A stretch of DNA of 64,000 nucleotides from Streptantibioticus cattleyicolor NRRL 8057 = DSM 46488. GTDB taxonomy: Bacteria; Actinomycetota; Actinomycetes; Streptomycetales; Streptomycetaceae. Positions 8,267-17,026 of this stretch are shown here, piece by piece. The position numbers and the translations under genes are program-made. The notes beneath the pieces were generated by a model, which saw nothing but the letters and a program-made list of their open reading frames with translations, had not been told where the DNA came from and did no database searches. Where the stretch lies: assembly GCF_000240165.1 (NCBI RefSeq), contig NC_017586.1:5035228-5099227 (forward strand), written 5' to 3'. How positions within the stretch are numbered: position 1 is the stretch's first letter; each line of letters begins with the position of its first letter.

Positions 8267-10246
8267 GTGCCAGCAGAGCCGCGCGCAGCGCGTCAGCGGG
8301 GGGTGAACGCGGGCGACGAGGGGCGCAGGGCACTGCTGCCCCGCATCAAGGGCCCGCGCGACCTCGACCGGCTCAGCCCGGAACAGCTCACCGAGCTGGC
8401 GGAGGAGATCCGTACCTTCCTGGTCGAGGCGGTCTCCCGGACCGGCGGCCACCTCGGGCCCAACCTCGGCGTGGTGGAGCTGACCATCGCCCTGCACCGG
8501 GTCTTCGACTCGCCCGCCGACCGCATCCTGTGGGACACCGGCCACCAGAGCTACGTCCACAAGCTGCTCACCGGCCGCCAGGACTTCGCCGGGCTGCGCG
8601 CCAAGGGCGGCCTGTCCGGCTACCCCTCGCGGGCCGAGTCCGACCACGACGTCATCGAGAACAGCCACGCCTCCACGGTGCTCGGCTGGGCCGACGGCCT
8701 CGCCAAGGCCAACCAGCTGCTCGAACGCGACGACCACGTGGTCGCCGTCATCGGCGACGGCGCCCTCACCGGCGGCATGGCCTGGGAGGCGCTCAACAAC
8801 ATCGCCGACGCCAAGGACCGCCCGCTGGTCATCGTCGTCAACGACAACGAGCGCTCCTACGCGCCCACCATCGGCGGCCTCGCCAACCACCTGGCCACCT
8901 TGCGCACCACCGACGGCTACGAGCGCTTCCTGGCCCGCGGCAAGGAACTGCTGGAGCGCACCCCGCTGATCGGCCAGCCGCTCTACGAGACGCTGCATGG
9001 CGCCAAGAAGGGGCTGAAGGACTTCATCGCCCCGCAGGGCATGTTCGAGGACCTCGGCCTGAAGTACGTCGGCCCGATCGACGGCCACGACATCGAGGCC
9101 CTGGAGTCCGCGCTGCAACGGGCGAAACGCTTCGGCGGCCCGGTCATCGTGCACTGCCTGACCGAGAAGGGCCGCGGCTACACCCCCGCCCTGGAGGACG
9201 AGGCCGACCGCTTCCACGCCGTCGGCAAGATCCACCCCGACACCGGGCTGCCGATCTCCGCCGCCGGCCTCGACTGGACCTCGGTCTTCGGCGAGGAGAT
9301 GGTCAAACTCGGCCACGAGCGGCCGGACATCGTCGCCATCACCGCCGCGATGCTGCAACCGGTTGGCCTGGAGAAGTTCGCCAAGGAGTTCCCGGACCGC
9401 GTCTACGACGTGGGCATCGCCGAACAGCACGGCGCCGTCTCCGCCGCCGGCCTGGCCACCGGCGGCCTCCACCCGGTCTTCGCGCTCTACGCCACCTTCC
9501 TCAACCGCGCCTTCGACCAGGTGCTGATGGACGTCGCCCTGCACCGGTGCGGCGTCACCTTCGTCCTCGACCGGGCCGGGGTCACCGGCACCGACGGCGC
9601 CTCGCACAACGGCATGTGGGACATGTCGATCCTCCAGGTCGTCCCCGGCCTGCGGATCGCCGCGCCGCGCGACGCCGACCAGGTACGGGCTCAGCTGCGG
9701 GAGGCCGTCGAGGTCCGCGACGCGCCCACCGTGGTGCGCTACTCCAAGGGCGCGGTGGGCCCGGCGGTGCAGGCGGTCGGCCGCGTCGGCGGCATGGACG
9801 TGCTGCGGGAGCCGGCCAACGGCGACGAGCGGCCGGACGTGCTGCTGGTCTCGGTCGGCGCGCTCGCCCCGATGTGCCTGGAGGTGGCCGAACTCCTCGA
9901 CGCCCAGGGCATCTCCAGCACCGTGGTCGACCCGCGCTGGGTCAAGCCGGTGGACGAGGCGCTGCCCGGCCTCGCCGCCCGCCACCGCGTCGTGGTCACC
10001 GTGGAGGACAACGGCCGCGCCGGCGGCGTCGGTTCGGCCGTCTCCCAGGCGCTGCGCGACGCCGACGTGGACGTGCCGCTGCGCGACTTCGGCATCCCGC
10101 AGCGCTTCCTCGACCACGCCTCGCGCGCCGAGGTGCTGGCCGAGATCGGGCTGACCGCCCCGGACATCGCCCGCCAGGTCACCGGCCTCGTCGCCAAGAT
10201 CGACGGCCGCTACGACGACGAGACCGCCCGGCTCACCCAGAAGTAG
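8267..10246 (+). CDS. dxs: 1-deoxy-D-xylulose-5-phosphate synthase
   Basis: About 659 residues, the normal length for DXS, the thiamine-diphosphate enzyme that condenses pyruvate and glyceraldehyde 3-phosphate as the first step of the MEP isoprenoid pathway. Visible signatures: [13 protein letters not shown], the ThDP motif [31 protein letters not shown] and a C-terminal transketolase domain. The start is uncertain: GTG 8267 has GGAGG 5 bases upstream (8257-8261); ATG 8255 overlaps that box; GTG 8303 is a shorter option. A TAGACT box (8192-8197) could be a -10. The gene has no coupled neighbours, and its end is marked by an exceptional terminator. Confidence 0.93.
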   Translation: MPAEPRAARQRGVNAGDEGRRALLPRIKGPRDLDRLSPEQLTELAEEIRTFLVEAVSRTGGHLGPNLGVVELTIALHRVFDSPADRILWDTGHQSYVHKLLTGRQDFAGLRAKGGLSGYPSRAESDHDVIENSHASTVLGWADGLAKANQLLERDDHVVAVIGDGALTGGMAWEALNNIADAKDRPLVIVVNDNERSYAPTIGGLANHLATLRTTDGYERFLARGKELLERTPLIGQPLYETLHGAKKGLKDFIAPQGMFEDLGLKYVGPIDGHDIEALESALQRAKRFGGPVIVHCLTEKGRGYTPALEDEADRFHAVGKIHPDTGLPISAAGLDWTSVFGEEMVKLGHERPDIVAITAAMLQPVGLEKFAKEFPDRVYDVGIAEQHGAVSAAGLATGGLHPVFALYATFLNRAFDQVLMDVALHRCGVTFVLDRAGVTGTDGASHNGMWDMSILQVVPGLRIAAPRDADQVRAQLREAVEVRDAPTVVRYSKGAVGPAVQAVGRVGGMDVLREPANGDERPDVLLVSVGALAPMCLEVAELLDAQGISSTVVDPRWVKPVDEALPGLAARHRVVVTVEDNGRAGGVGSAVSQALRDADVDVPLRDFGIPQRFLDHASRAEVLAEIGLTAPDIARQVTGLVAKIDGRYDDETARLTQK

Positions 10247-10264
10247 CGACCACCGAGCAACCAC

Positions 10265-10328
10265 CACGCACAGCCGTCAGCCGATGGGCCGCCCGGCCCA
10301 TCGGCTGACGGCTGTGCGTGCTCTTTTT
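10265..10328 (+). terminator. Intrinsic terminator after dxs with a 26-bp perfect stem
   Basis: Perfect 26-bp inverted repeat (10265-10290 with 10295-10320), a 4-base loop (GCCC) and a run of five T (10324-10328). It starts 18 bases after the dxs stop. This is the strongest intrinsic terminator signal in the window. Confidence 0.93.
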
Positions 10329-10408
10329 CGGTGACACGCCCCGCACCGCACCGCCCCCGCGCACCGCCCTCCCGACGATGTGAACAGGCCGACCGTTAAG
10401 GAGTGCCG

Positions 10409-11929
10409 ATGGGCGACAACGCGTCACCGCCGCCGGAACGGGCACGGAACCCGATGTTCCGCACCAAGTCCGTCGAGCGGTCCATCCAGGACACCGAGGA
10501 ACCCGAGCACGCGCTGCGCAAGTCGCTCTCCGCGCTCGACCTGACCGTCTTCGGCGTCGGCGTGGTCATCGGCACCGGCATCTTCGTCCTCACCGGCCAG
10601 GTGGCCCGCGCCTACGCCGGGCCCTCGGTCGCGCTCTCCTTCGTGCTGGCCGGCTTCGTCTGCGCGCTGGCGGCGCTGTGCTACGCCGAGTTCGCCTCCA
10701 CCGTCCCGGTCGCCGGGTCCGCGTACACCTTCGCGTACGCCTCGCTGGGGGAGCTGCCCGCCTGGATCATCGGCTGGGACCTGGTGCTGGAGCTGGCCCT
10801 GGGGTGCGCGGTGGTGGCGGTCGGCTGGTCGGGTTACATCCGCTCGCTGCTGGCCAGCGCGGGCGCCCGGCTGCCCGACGCGCTGTCCGGGGTCGGCTCC
10901 GACGGCCTCGGCTTCGACCTGCTCGCCTTCGTCCTGGTGATGGTGCTCACCGCGGTGCTGGTGGCCGGGATGAAGCTGTCGGCCCGATTCACCGAGCTGA
11001 TCGTGGCGATCAAGGTGCTGGTGGTGCTGCTGGTCATCGGGGCCGGCGCGTTCTACGTCAGCGCCGACAACTACCGGCCGTTCCTGCCGCCCGCCCAGCA
11101 GGTCACCGGCTCCCGGGGCGGACTGGGGGCGCCGCTGGTGCAGCTGCTGTCCGGCTACACCCCGATGTCCTTCGGGGTGTGGGGGATCTTCACCGCCGCC
11201 GCCGTGGTCTTCTTCGCCTTCATCGGCTTCGACATCGTCGCCACCGCCGCCGAGGAGACCCGGCGCCCGCAGCGCGACGTGCCCCGCGGCATCCTCGGCT
11301 CGCTGGCCATCTGCACGGTGCTCTACGTGGCGGTGTCGGTGGTGGTCACCGGGATGCAGAAGTACACCACGCTCTCCGTGGAGGCCCCGCTGGCCGGGGC
11401 GTTCAAGGCCAACCACGCGCCGTTCTGGGCCGATGTCATCAGCTTCGGCGCGGTGGTCGGCCTCACCTCGGTCTGCATGATCCTGCTGCTCGGCCAGAGC
11501 CGGGTGTTCTTCGCCATGAGCCGCGACGGGCTGCTGCCGCGCTTCTTCTCCCAGGTGCACCCGCGGTACGGCACCCCCTACCGCTCCACGCTGCTGCTGG
11601 GCGGGCTGGTGGCGGTGGTGGCCGGCTTCACCAGCATCTCGGAGCTGTCGGAGCTGGTGAACATCGGCACCCTGTTCGCGTTCGTCGTGGTCGCCGTCGG
11701 CGTGGTCATCCTCCGCCGGACCCGCCCCGACCTGCCGCGGGCCTTCCGCACCCCGCTGGTGCCGTGGATCCCGGGGCTGTCGGTGTGGTCCTCGCTGTGG
11801 CTGATGATCAACCTGCCGGGCGAGACGTGGGTGCGCTTCGGCATCTGGATGGCGATCGGCGTCGTGGTCTACGTCTGCTACGGCAGGCGGCACAGCAGGG
11901 TCGGCAAGGCGGCCCGCGGCGAGCGGTGA
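10409..11929 (+). CDS. APC-family amino acid permease
   Basis: 506-residue amino acid-polyamine-organocation transporter with about twelve to fourteen membrane segments. The family opening is clear: LDLTVFGVGVVIGTGIFVLTG near residues 46-66, then GPSVALSFVLAGFVCALAALCYAE, and the mid-protein FFAFIGFDIVATAAEETRRP motif of cationic amino acid transporters. AAGGAG (10398-10403) lies 5 bases before ATG 10409. It stands alone between the dxs terminator and a membrane glycosyltransferase gene. The substrate cannot be told from sequence. Confidence 0.88.
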   Translation: MGDNASPPPERARNPMFRTKSVERSIQDTEEPEHALRKSLSALDLTVFGVGVVIGTGIFVLTGQVARAYAGPSVALSFVLAGFVCALAALCYAEFASTVPVAGSAYTFAYASLGELPAWIIGWDLVLELALGCAVVAVGWSGYIRSLLASAGARLPDALSGVGSDGLGFDLLAFVLVMVLTAVLVAGMKLSARFTELIVAIKVLVVLLVIGAGAFYVSADNYRPFLPPAQQVTGSRGGLGAPLVQLLSGYTPMSFGVWGIFTAAAVVFFAFIGFDIVATAAEETRRPQRDVPRGILGSLAICTVLYVAVSVVVTGMQKYTTLSVEAPLAGAFKANHAPFWADVISFGAVVGLTSVCMILLLGQSRVFFAMSRDGLLPRFFSQVHPRYGTPYRSTLLLGGLVAVVAGFTSISELSELVNIGTLFAFVVVAVGVVILRRTRPDLPRAFRTPLVPWIPGLSVWSSLWLMINLPGETWVRFGIWMAIGVVVYVCYGRRHSRVGKAARGER

Positions 11930-11967
11930 ACGCCGGCGGCCCGCGGCGCCCGGGTAGGTTGGGCGCC

Positions 11968-13458
11968 ATGCCCGCAGCCCCGCAGACCTCCCGCCGTGCC
12001 GCGCTGCCCGGCCAGCGCGGCACGGCACCCGGCCGGCAAGCGGCCCGGGGAGCGGCGCGGCGCGGCCGGTGGTGGCCGGCGCTGCTCGTGCCGCTCGCCG
12101 TCGCCGTCACCCACCTGCCGTCTTTCCTGCGCCCGCTGTGGAACCCGGACGAGGGCTTCCTGGCCGTCCAGGCCCGGCTGCTCGCGCACGGCGGGGTGCT
12201 CTACGACACCGTGGTGGACCGCAAGCCGCCGCTGCTGCCCTGGCTCTACCAGGGGCTGCTCGGGCTCTTCGGCGACGGTTCGCTGTGGCCGGTGCGGGTC
12301 GCCGCGCTGGTCGCCCACACGGTGACCGCGACGTTGCTCGCTTCCATCGCCCGCCGCCGCTGGGGACGGCGGGCCGGGCTCGCCGCCGGGCTCGGGTACG
12401 CGCTGGGCTCCATCGGCCTCGCCCCGGAGGACACCCAGGCGGCCACCTTCGAGGTCTTCATGCTGCCGTGGACGGTGGCCGCGGTCGCGGCGGCCGAGCG
12501 GCGCCGCTGGGCCCTGGCGGGGCTGGCGGTGGCGGGCGCGGCGCTGACCAAGCAGACCGGCGGCGCGGTGCTCCTGCCGGTCGCCTGGCTGCTGTGGCGG
12601 GGCGGGGGGAAACGGTTGCCGGGGGCGCTGCGGCTGGCCGCCGGGTTCGCCGTGCCGATCGCGGCGGTGGCCTGCGCGCTCGGCCCGGGGCCCATGCTGT
12701 TCTGGACGGTCACCGGCTCCGGCTCGTACGCCTCGGCCGCCGGCGCGGTGGCCACCGCGGTCGGCCGGGCGCTGGGCAACGCCGGGCTGCTGCTGGCCGC
12801 CTGCGCCGGGTTCGCGGTGCCCGTCGGGTGGCTGCTGCCGCGCCGGCGCCGCCCGGCCGGCACCTCGGGGCTGTGGGTGTGGCTCGGTGCCTCCGCGCTC
12901 GCCGTGGTCACCGGGTTCCAGTTCTTCGGCCACTACTACCTGCAACTGCTGCCGCCGCTGGTGCTGCTCGGGGTGGCCGCGCTGCGCGAGCTGCCCCGGC
13001 TGCGGCGCCCGGCGGCGGCCTGGACCCTGCTCGCCGCCGCCGGCTGCCTGGCCTGGGGGCTGGCCGCGCCCCACGCCGAGCTGGACCACGCCCGCCGGGT
13101 CGCGGCGGCGGTACGCGCCCGTACCGGGCCGGACGACCCCGTCCTGGTGTGGGGGATGCACCCGGAGGACTACTGGCTGGCCCGTCGCACCCCGGCCAGC
13201 CGTTACCTGACCGCCGGGTTCCTCACCAACTTCAGCGGCGGACACGGCGGCGCCCGGGTCGGCGAGCGGTACGCCGTCCCCGGCGCGTGGGACGTCTTCC
13301 GCGCCGAGGTACGCCGCCGCCCGCCCGCCCTCGTCGTCGACGACTCCCGCGGCGCCCCCTACGCCCCCGCCCGCACCCCCTCCCTGCGCGCCCTGCTGGC
13401 GTCCGGCTACCACCGGGTGGCCACGGTGGACGGCGCGGTGGTCTACGCCAGGGGGTAG
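11968..13458 (+). CDS. GT-C fold membrane glycosyltransferase-like protein
   Basis: 496-residue polytopic membrane protein. After a basic N-terminus (residues 1-32) a first helix is followed by WNPDEGFLAVQARLL, whose Asp-Glu pair in the first external loop is typical of ArnT/PMT-type (GT39/GT83) enzymes that use polyprenyl-phosphate sugars. About ten hydrophobic segments follow, then a soluble C-terminal part (from about residue 385, VWGMHPEDYWLA). The ATG at 11968 begins 39 bases after the permease stop. Acceptor and donor are unknown. A partner NYN-type gene lies convergently downstream. Confidence 0.7.
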   Translation: MPAAPQTSRRAALPGQRGTAPGRQAARGAARRGRWWPALLVPLAVAVTHLPSFLRPLWNPDEGFLAVQARLLAHGGVLYDTVVDRKPPLLPWLYQGLLGLFGDGSLWPVRVAALVAHTVTATLLASIARRRWGRRAGLAAGLGYALGSIGLAPEDTQAATFEVFMLPWTVAAVAAAERRRWALAGLAVAGAALTKQTGGAVLLPVAWLLWRGGGKRLPGALRLAAGFAVPIAAVACALGPGPMLFWTVTGSGSYASAAGAVATAVGRALGNAGLLLAACAGFAVPVGWLLPRRRRPAGTSGLWVWLGASALAVVTGFQFFGHYYLQLLPPLVLLGVAALRELPRLRRPAAAWTLLAAAGCLAWGLAAPHAELDHARRVAAAVRARTGPDDPVLVWGMHPEDYWLARRTPASRYLTAGFLTNFSGGHGGARVGERYAVPGAWDVFRAEVRRRPPALVVDDSRGAPYAPARTPSLRALLASGYHRVATVDGAVVYARG

Positions 13459-13473
13459 CCGCGGCCGGAACGG

Positions 13474-13899
13474 CTAGGGCCGTACCGTACGCGGGCCGGC
13501 GCAGGTGGCGCCCAGGGGCTGGACGCGGCGGCGCAGCTCGCGGTCGGCGGTGATCAGCAGGAGCGGACGGTGCGGGGCGCGGCGGGCGGCCTCGGCCAGC
13601 AGCTCGACCATGCGGTCGTCGCCGCTGCCGGGGGCCGCCTCGACCCGCACCCCGGGCACCGGCGGCACCTCCCGGGCGGCGCCCTCCACCACCAGCAGCA
13701 CGTCCAGCGGCGGGCGGCGGAACGCCTCGGGGACGTCGTCGCGGGCCGGCAGCCCCTGGGCGGCCAGCGGCGCCAGGAAGTCCCGCAGCCGCTCCGTGGC
13801 CGCGTACCGGTCCCGCCACCAGCCGTCCGGCACCGACCCCACCGTGTTCGCCGCGTCGACCACGACCAGCGGCACCTCGTCCTCACCCAGCACGTCCAT
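13474..13899 (-). CDS. Small NYN/PIN-like domain protein
   Basis: 141 residues. The N-terminal VPLVVVDAANTVGSVPDGWWRDR and the later LLLITADRELRRRVQPLGA resemble the NYN/PIN-like fold, with acidic residues at DAAN, near GSGDDRMVELL and at ITADRE that could coordinate a metal. Similar Streptomyces proteins are often labelled NTP pyrophosphohydrolase, a name the sequence does not support well. ATG 13899 is the most plausible start. It diverges from the DsbA-like gene (73-base gap) and ends 15 bases from the convergent glycosyltransferase gene. Function not established. Confidence 0.6.
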   Translation of the reverse strand: MDVLGEDEVPLVVVDAANTVGSVPDGWWRDRYAATERLRDFLAPLAAQGLPARDDVPEAFRRPPLDVLLVVEGAAREVPPVPGVRVEAAPGSGDDRMVELLAEAARRAPHRPLLLITADRELRRRVQPLGATCAGPRTVRP

Positions 13900-13972
13900 G
13901 GCCACCACCCTGCCACGACACGCCCGGGTCGCTCGGTGGTATACAGGCGCGGTACGGCTCGACGAGGGAACG

Positions 13973-14821
13973 ATGGGACGCGAGATGGCACAGTCCAAGG
14001 GAGCGCAGGGCACCCAGGCCCAGGGGGAACCGGCGGCTTCCGGCACGGCGGGGGCCCGGCACCCGGGGCGCCGCTGGCGGCCCTACACCGCGGCGGTCGT
14101 GGCGGTGGCCGCGGTCTTCGCCGGCTCCGCGGCGATCGGCGCCCACGTGCGCTCCGGCAAGACCACCGCCTTCAAGGCGCCCAGCGGGCTGCCGTCGGCC
14201 GGCCCGGAGAGCCTGGCGATCCCGGTGCGGCCCACCGTCCCGGTGACCCTCACCGTCTACGAGGACCTGCGCAGCCGGGCCTCGCGCGACTTCGCCCGGG
14301 CGTACGCCCCGACCTTCGACGCCCTGCTCCGCTCCGGCCAGGTGCAGCTCGCCTACCGGCTGGTGACCCAGAGCGACACCGAGCACGGGGGCACCGGCTC
14401 CGCCCAGGCGGCCAACGCCGCGGCCTGCGCCCAGGACCAGGGCAAGGACCAGTTCCGGGACTACGTGGCCGAGCTGTGGCGCAAGCAGCCCGACCCGTCC
14501 TCGGACAAGTTCGCCTCCGGCGCCTACCTGATCAGGCTCGCCAAGAAGGTCAAGGGCATCCAGGAGGCCGAGTTCACCCCCTGCGTGCAGGAGCGCGACC
14601 ACCAGGGCTGGGTCCGCCGCTCCCAGCAGCAGTTCGCCGCCGCCCACCTCGGCGACGTCCCGGTGGTCGACGTCAACGGCCGGACGTACTCGGTGACCGG
14701 CGACAAGCTGACCCCGGCCAAGCTGCGCAAGCTGGTCGCCGCCGCGGTCAAGCAGGCGCAGGGCACCACGCCGTCCGCCGCCCCGTCGCCGTCCGCCTCC
14801 GGGCAGCGCGCCGCCGGCTGA
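13973..14821 (+). CDS. Membrane-anchored DsbA-fold protein lacking the CXXC active site
   Basis: 282 residues. One membrane helix (about residues 38-58, YTAAVVAVAAVFAGSAAIGA) leaves the rest outside. The outer domain follows the DsbA-like thioredoxin fold: strand VPVTLTVYEDL, a long helical insert, and GDVPVVDVNG, matching the cis-proline strand-turn of DsbA proteins. Where the family has C-P-x-C, this protein reads S101-R-A-S104, so both redox cysteines are serine. Two other cysteines sit in the helical region. It therefore cannot act as a normal disulfide oxidoreductase. The start (13973 or 13985) is uncertain. The C-terminus is Ala/Ser/Pro-rich. Confidence 0.75.
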   Translation: MGREMAQSKGAQGTQAQGEPAASGTAGARHPGRRWRPYTAAVVAVAAVFAGSAAIGAHVRSGKTTAFKAPSGLPSAGPESLAIPVRPTVPVTLTVYEDLRSRASRDFARAYAPTFDALLRSGQVQLAYRLVTQSDTEHGGTGSAQAANAAACAQDQGKDQFRDYVAELWRKQPDPSSDKFASGAYLIRLAKKVKGIQEAEFTPCVQERDHQGWVRRSQQQFAAAHLGDVPVVDVNGRTYSVTGDKLTPAKLRKLVAAAVKQAQGTTPSAAPSPSASGQRAAG

Positions 14822-14840
14822 CCGGCCCCGGTCACGACGA

Positions 14841-14880
14841 AGCGCCGGCCGGCCCGCGTCGAAGCGGGCCGGCCGGCGCT
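14841..14880. terminator. Bidirectional hairpin between convergent genes
   Basis: Perfect 17-bp inverted repeat (14841-14857 with 14864-14880), 6-base loop, midway between the stop of the DsbA-fold gene and the stop of fadB. Symmetric and without a T-run, it could serve both strands. Confidence 0.75.
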
Positions 14881-14896
14881 CACGTTCCGCCGCCGG

Positions 14897-17026
14897 TTAC
14901 GCCGGGACGCTCGCCACGCCCGCCGGCAGGAACCGCTTGCCGTTGACGCGCTCGGAGACGCCCTGCCGGTCCAGGTACGGGGTGATGCCGCCGAGGTGGA
15001 ACGGCCAGCCGGCGCCGGTGATCAGGCACAGGTCGATGTCCTGCGCCTCGGCGACCACGCCCTCGTCCAGCATCAGGCCGATCTCCTGGGCCACCGCGTC
15101 CAGCACCCGGTCGCGCACCTGCTCCTCGGTGAGCACCCGGTCACCCTGCTTGAGCAGCGCGGCGACCTCGGGGTCCAGCTCCGGCCTGCCGGAGTCGTAG
15201 ACGTAGAAGCCGCGCTTGCCGGCCTCCACGACCGCCTTGAGGTTCGGCGAGACGGTGAACCGCTCCGGGAACGCCTTGTGCAGCGTCTCCGACACGTGCA
15301 GACCGATCGCCGGCCCCACCAGCTCCAGCAGCACCAGCGGCGACATCGGCAGCCCCAGCGGCTCGACCGCCTTCTCGGCCACCGCGACCGGGGTGCCCTC
15401 GTCGATGACGTTCTGGATCTCCCCCATGAAGCGGGTCAGGATGCGGTTGACCACGAACGCCGGGGCGTCCTTGACCAGCACCGCGGTCTTCTTCAGCTTC
15501 TTGGCCACGGCGAACGCGGTGGCCAGCGAGGCGTCGTCGGTCCGCTCGCCGCGCACGATCTCCAGCAGCGGCAGCACGGCCACCGGGTTGAAGAAGTGGA
15601 AGCCGACGACCCGCTCCGGGTGCTCCAGCTTGGCCGCCATCTCGCTGACCGACAGCGAGGAGGTGTTGGTCGCCAGGATCGCGTCCGGCCGGACCACCGC
15701 CTCCACCTCGGCGAACACCTGCTGCTTGACGCCCAGCTCCTCGAAGACCGCCTCGATCACGAAGTCGGCGTCCCCGAAGGCCGCGGCCTTGTCGAGCGAA
15801 CCGGTCACCAGCGCCTTGAGGCGGTTGGCCGTGTCGTTGTTGATCCGGCCCTTGGCGAGCAGCTTGTCGACCTCGCCGTGCACGTAGCCGACGCCCTTGT
15901 CGATCCGCTCCTGGTCGATGTCGGTCAGCACGACCGGCACCTGGAGGCGGCGGGCGAAGAGCAGGGCGAGCTGCGAGGCCATCAGGCCGGCGCCGACCAC
16001 GCCCACCTTGGAGACCGGGCGGGCCAGGTTCTTGTCCGGCGCGCCGGCCGGCCGCTTGCCGCGCTTCTGCACCAGGTTGAAGGCGTAGATGCCGGAGCGC
16101 AGCTCACCGCTCATGATCAGGTCGGCGAGCGCCTGGTCCTCGGCGTCGAAGCCCTGGCGCAGGTCGCCGTTCTTGGCCGCGGCGATGATGTCCAGCGCCC
16201 GGTAGGCGGCCGGGGCGGCGCCGTGCACCTTGCCGTCGGCGATGAACCGGCCGCGCTCGACGGCCTGGTCCCACGCCTCCCCGCGGTCCACTGCGGGGCG
16301 GACGACCTCGATCTCGCCCTTGAGGACGGCGGCGGTCCAGCGCAGCGACTCCTCCAGGAAGTCGGCGCCCTCGAAGATGGCGTCGGCGATGCCCAGTTCG
16401 TGCACCTGGGCGCCCTTGAGCTGCTTGTTCTGGTTGAGCGCGTTCTCGATGATCACGCTCACCGCGCGGTCGGCGCCGATCAGGTTGGGCAGCAGCGTGC
16501 AGCCGCCCCACCCCGGCACCAGCCCGAGGAAGACCTCCGGCAGCGAGAACGCCGGCAGCGCCGCGGAGACCGTACGGTACGAGCAGTGCAGCCCGACCTC
16601 GACGCCGCCGCCCATCGCCGCGCCGTTGTAGTACGCGAACGTCGGCACGGCCAGCGACTGCAGGCGCTTGAAGACGTCGTGGCCGCCCTTGCCGATGGCG
16701 AGCGCGTCCGCACGGTCGCGCAGCAGCTCGACGCCCTTGAGGTCGGCGCCGACGGCGAAGATGAACGGCTTGCCGGTGATGCCGACGCCGACGATCTCGC
16801 CGTCCGCCGCCTCCTTCTCGACCTGGTCGAGGGCGGCGTCGAGGTTGGCCAGCGACTGCGGGCCGAAGGTGGTCGGCTTGGTGTGGTCCAGGCCGTTGTC
16901 CAGGGTGATCAGGGCGAACCGGCCCGCCCCCTGCGGCAGGTCGAGGTGGCGCACCTGGGCGCTGGTGACGACCTCGTCAGGGAACAGCTCGGCCGCACCC
17001 TTCAACAGCTCGGCGGTCGTGGTCAC
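14897..17026 (-). CDS. fadB: Fatty acid oxidation complex alpha subunit (enoyl-CoA hydratase / 3-hydroxyacyl-CoA dehydrogenase)
   Basis: 709 residues, the usual length of the trifunctional alpha subunit. The N-terminal crotonase domain (residues 1-~290) shows the oxyanion-hole region FIFAVGADLKGVELL and the PEVFLGLVPGWGGCTLLP helix. The dehydrogenase part begins near residue 340 with the NAD-binding VGVVGAGLMASQLALLFA. It has hydroxyacyl-CoA motifs NTSSLSVSEMA and GFHFFNPV. The enzyme hydrates enoyl-CoA and oxidises 3-hydroxyacyl-CoA. The GTG at 17026 overlaps the fadA stop by four bases (GTGA). The open frame runs on upstream, but that part lies over fadA in another frame and is not coding. 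Confidence 0.93.
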   Translation of the reverse strand: MTTTAELLKGAAELFPDEVVTSAQVRHLDLPQGAGRFALITLDNGLDHTKPTTFGPQSLANLDAALDQVEKEAADGEIVGVGITGKPFIFAVGADLKGVELLRDRADALAIGKGGHDVFKRLQSLAVPTFAYYNGAAMGGGVEVGLHCSYRTVSAALPAFSLPEVFLGLVPGWGGCTLLPNLIGADRAVSVIIENALNQNKQLKGAQVHELGIADAIFEGADFLEESLRWTAAVLKGEIEVVRPAVDRGEAWDQAVERGRFIADGKVHGAAPAAYRALDIIAAAKNGDLRQGFDAEDQALADLIMSGELRSGIYAFNLVQKRGKRPAGAPDKNLARPVSKVGVVGAGLMASQLALLFARRLQVPVVLTDIDQERIDKGVGYVHGEVDKLLAKGRINNDTANRLKALVTGSLDKAAAFGDADFVIEAVFEELGVKQQVFAEVEAVVRPDAILATNTSSLSVSEMAAKLEHPERVVGFHFFNPVAVLPLLEIVRGERTDDASLATAFAVAKKLKKTAVLVKDAPAFVVNRILTRFMGEIQNVIDEGTPVAVAEKAVEPLGLPMSPLVLLELVGPAIGLHVSETLHKAFPERFTVSPNLKAVVEAGKRGFYVYDSGRPELDPEVAALLKQGDRVLTEEQVRDRVLDAVAQEIGLMLDEGVVAEAQDIDLCLITGAGWPFHLGGITPYLDRQGVSERVNGKRFLPAGVASVPA

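Noticed and set aside
7267-10308. 1013-codon open frame on the plus strand across xylH and dxs
   Set aside because: Arg/Pro/Gly-rich translation, out of frame with two clearly recognisable genes; a GC-skew shadow.
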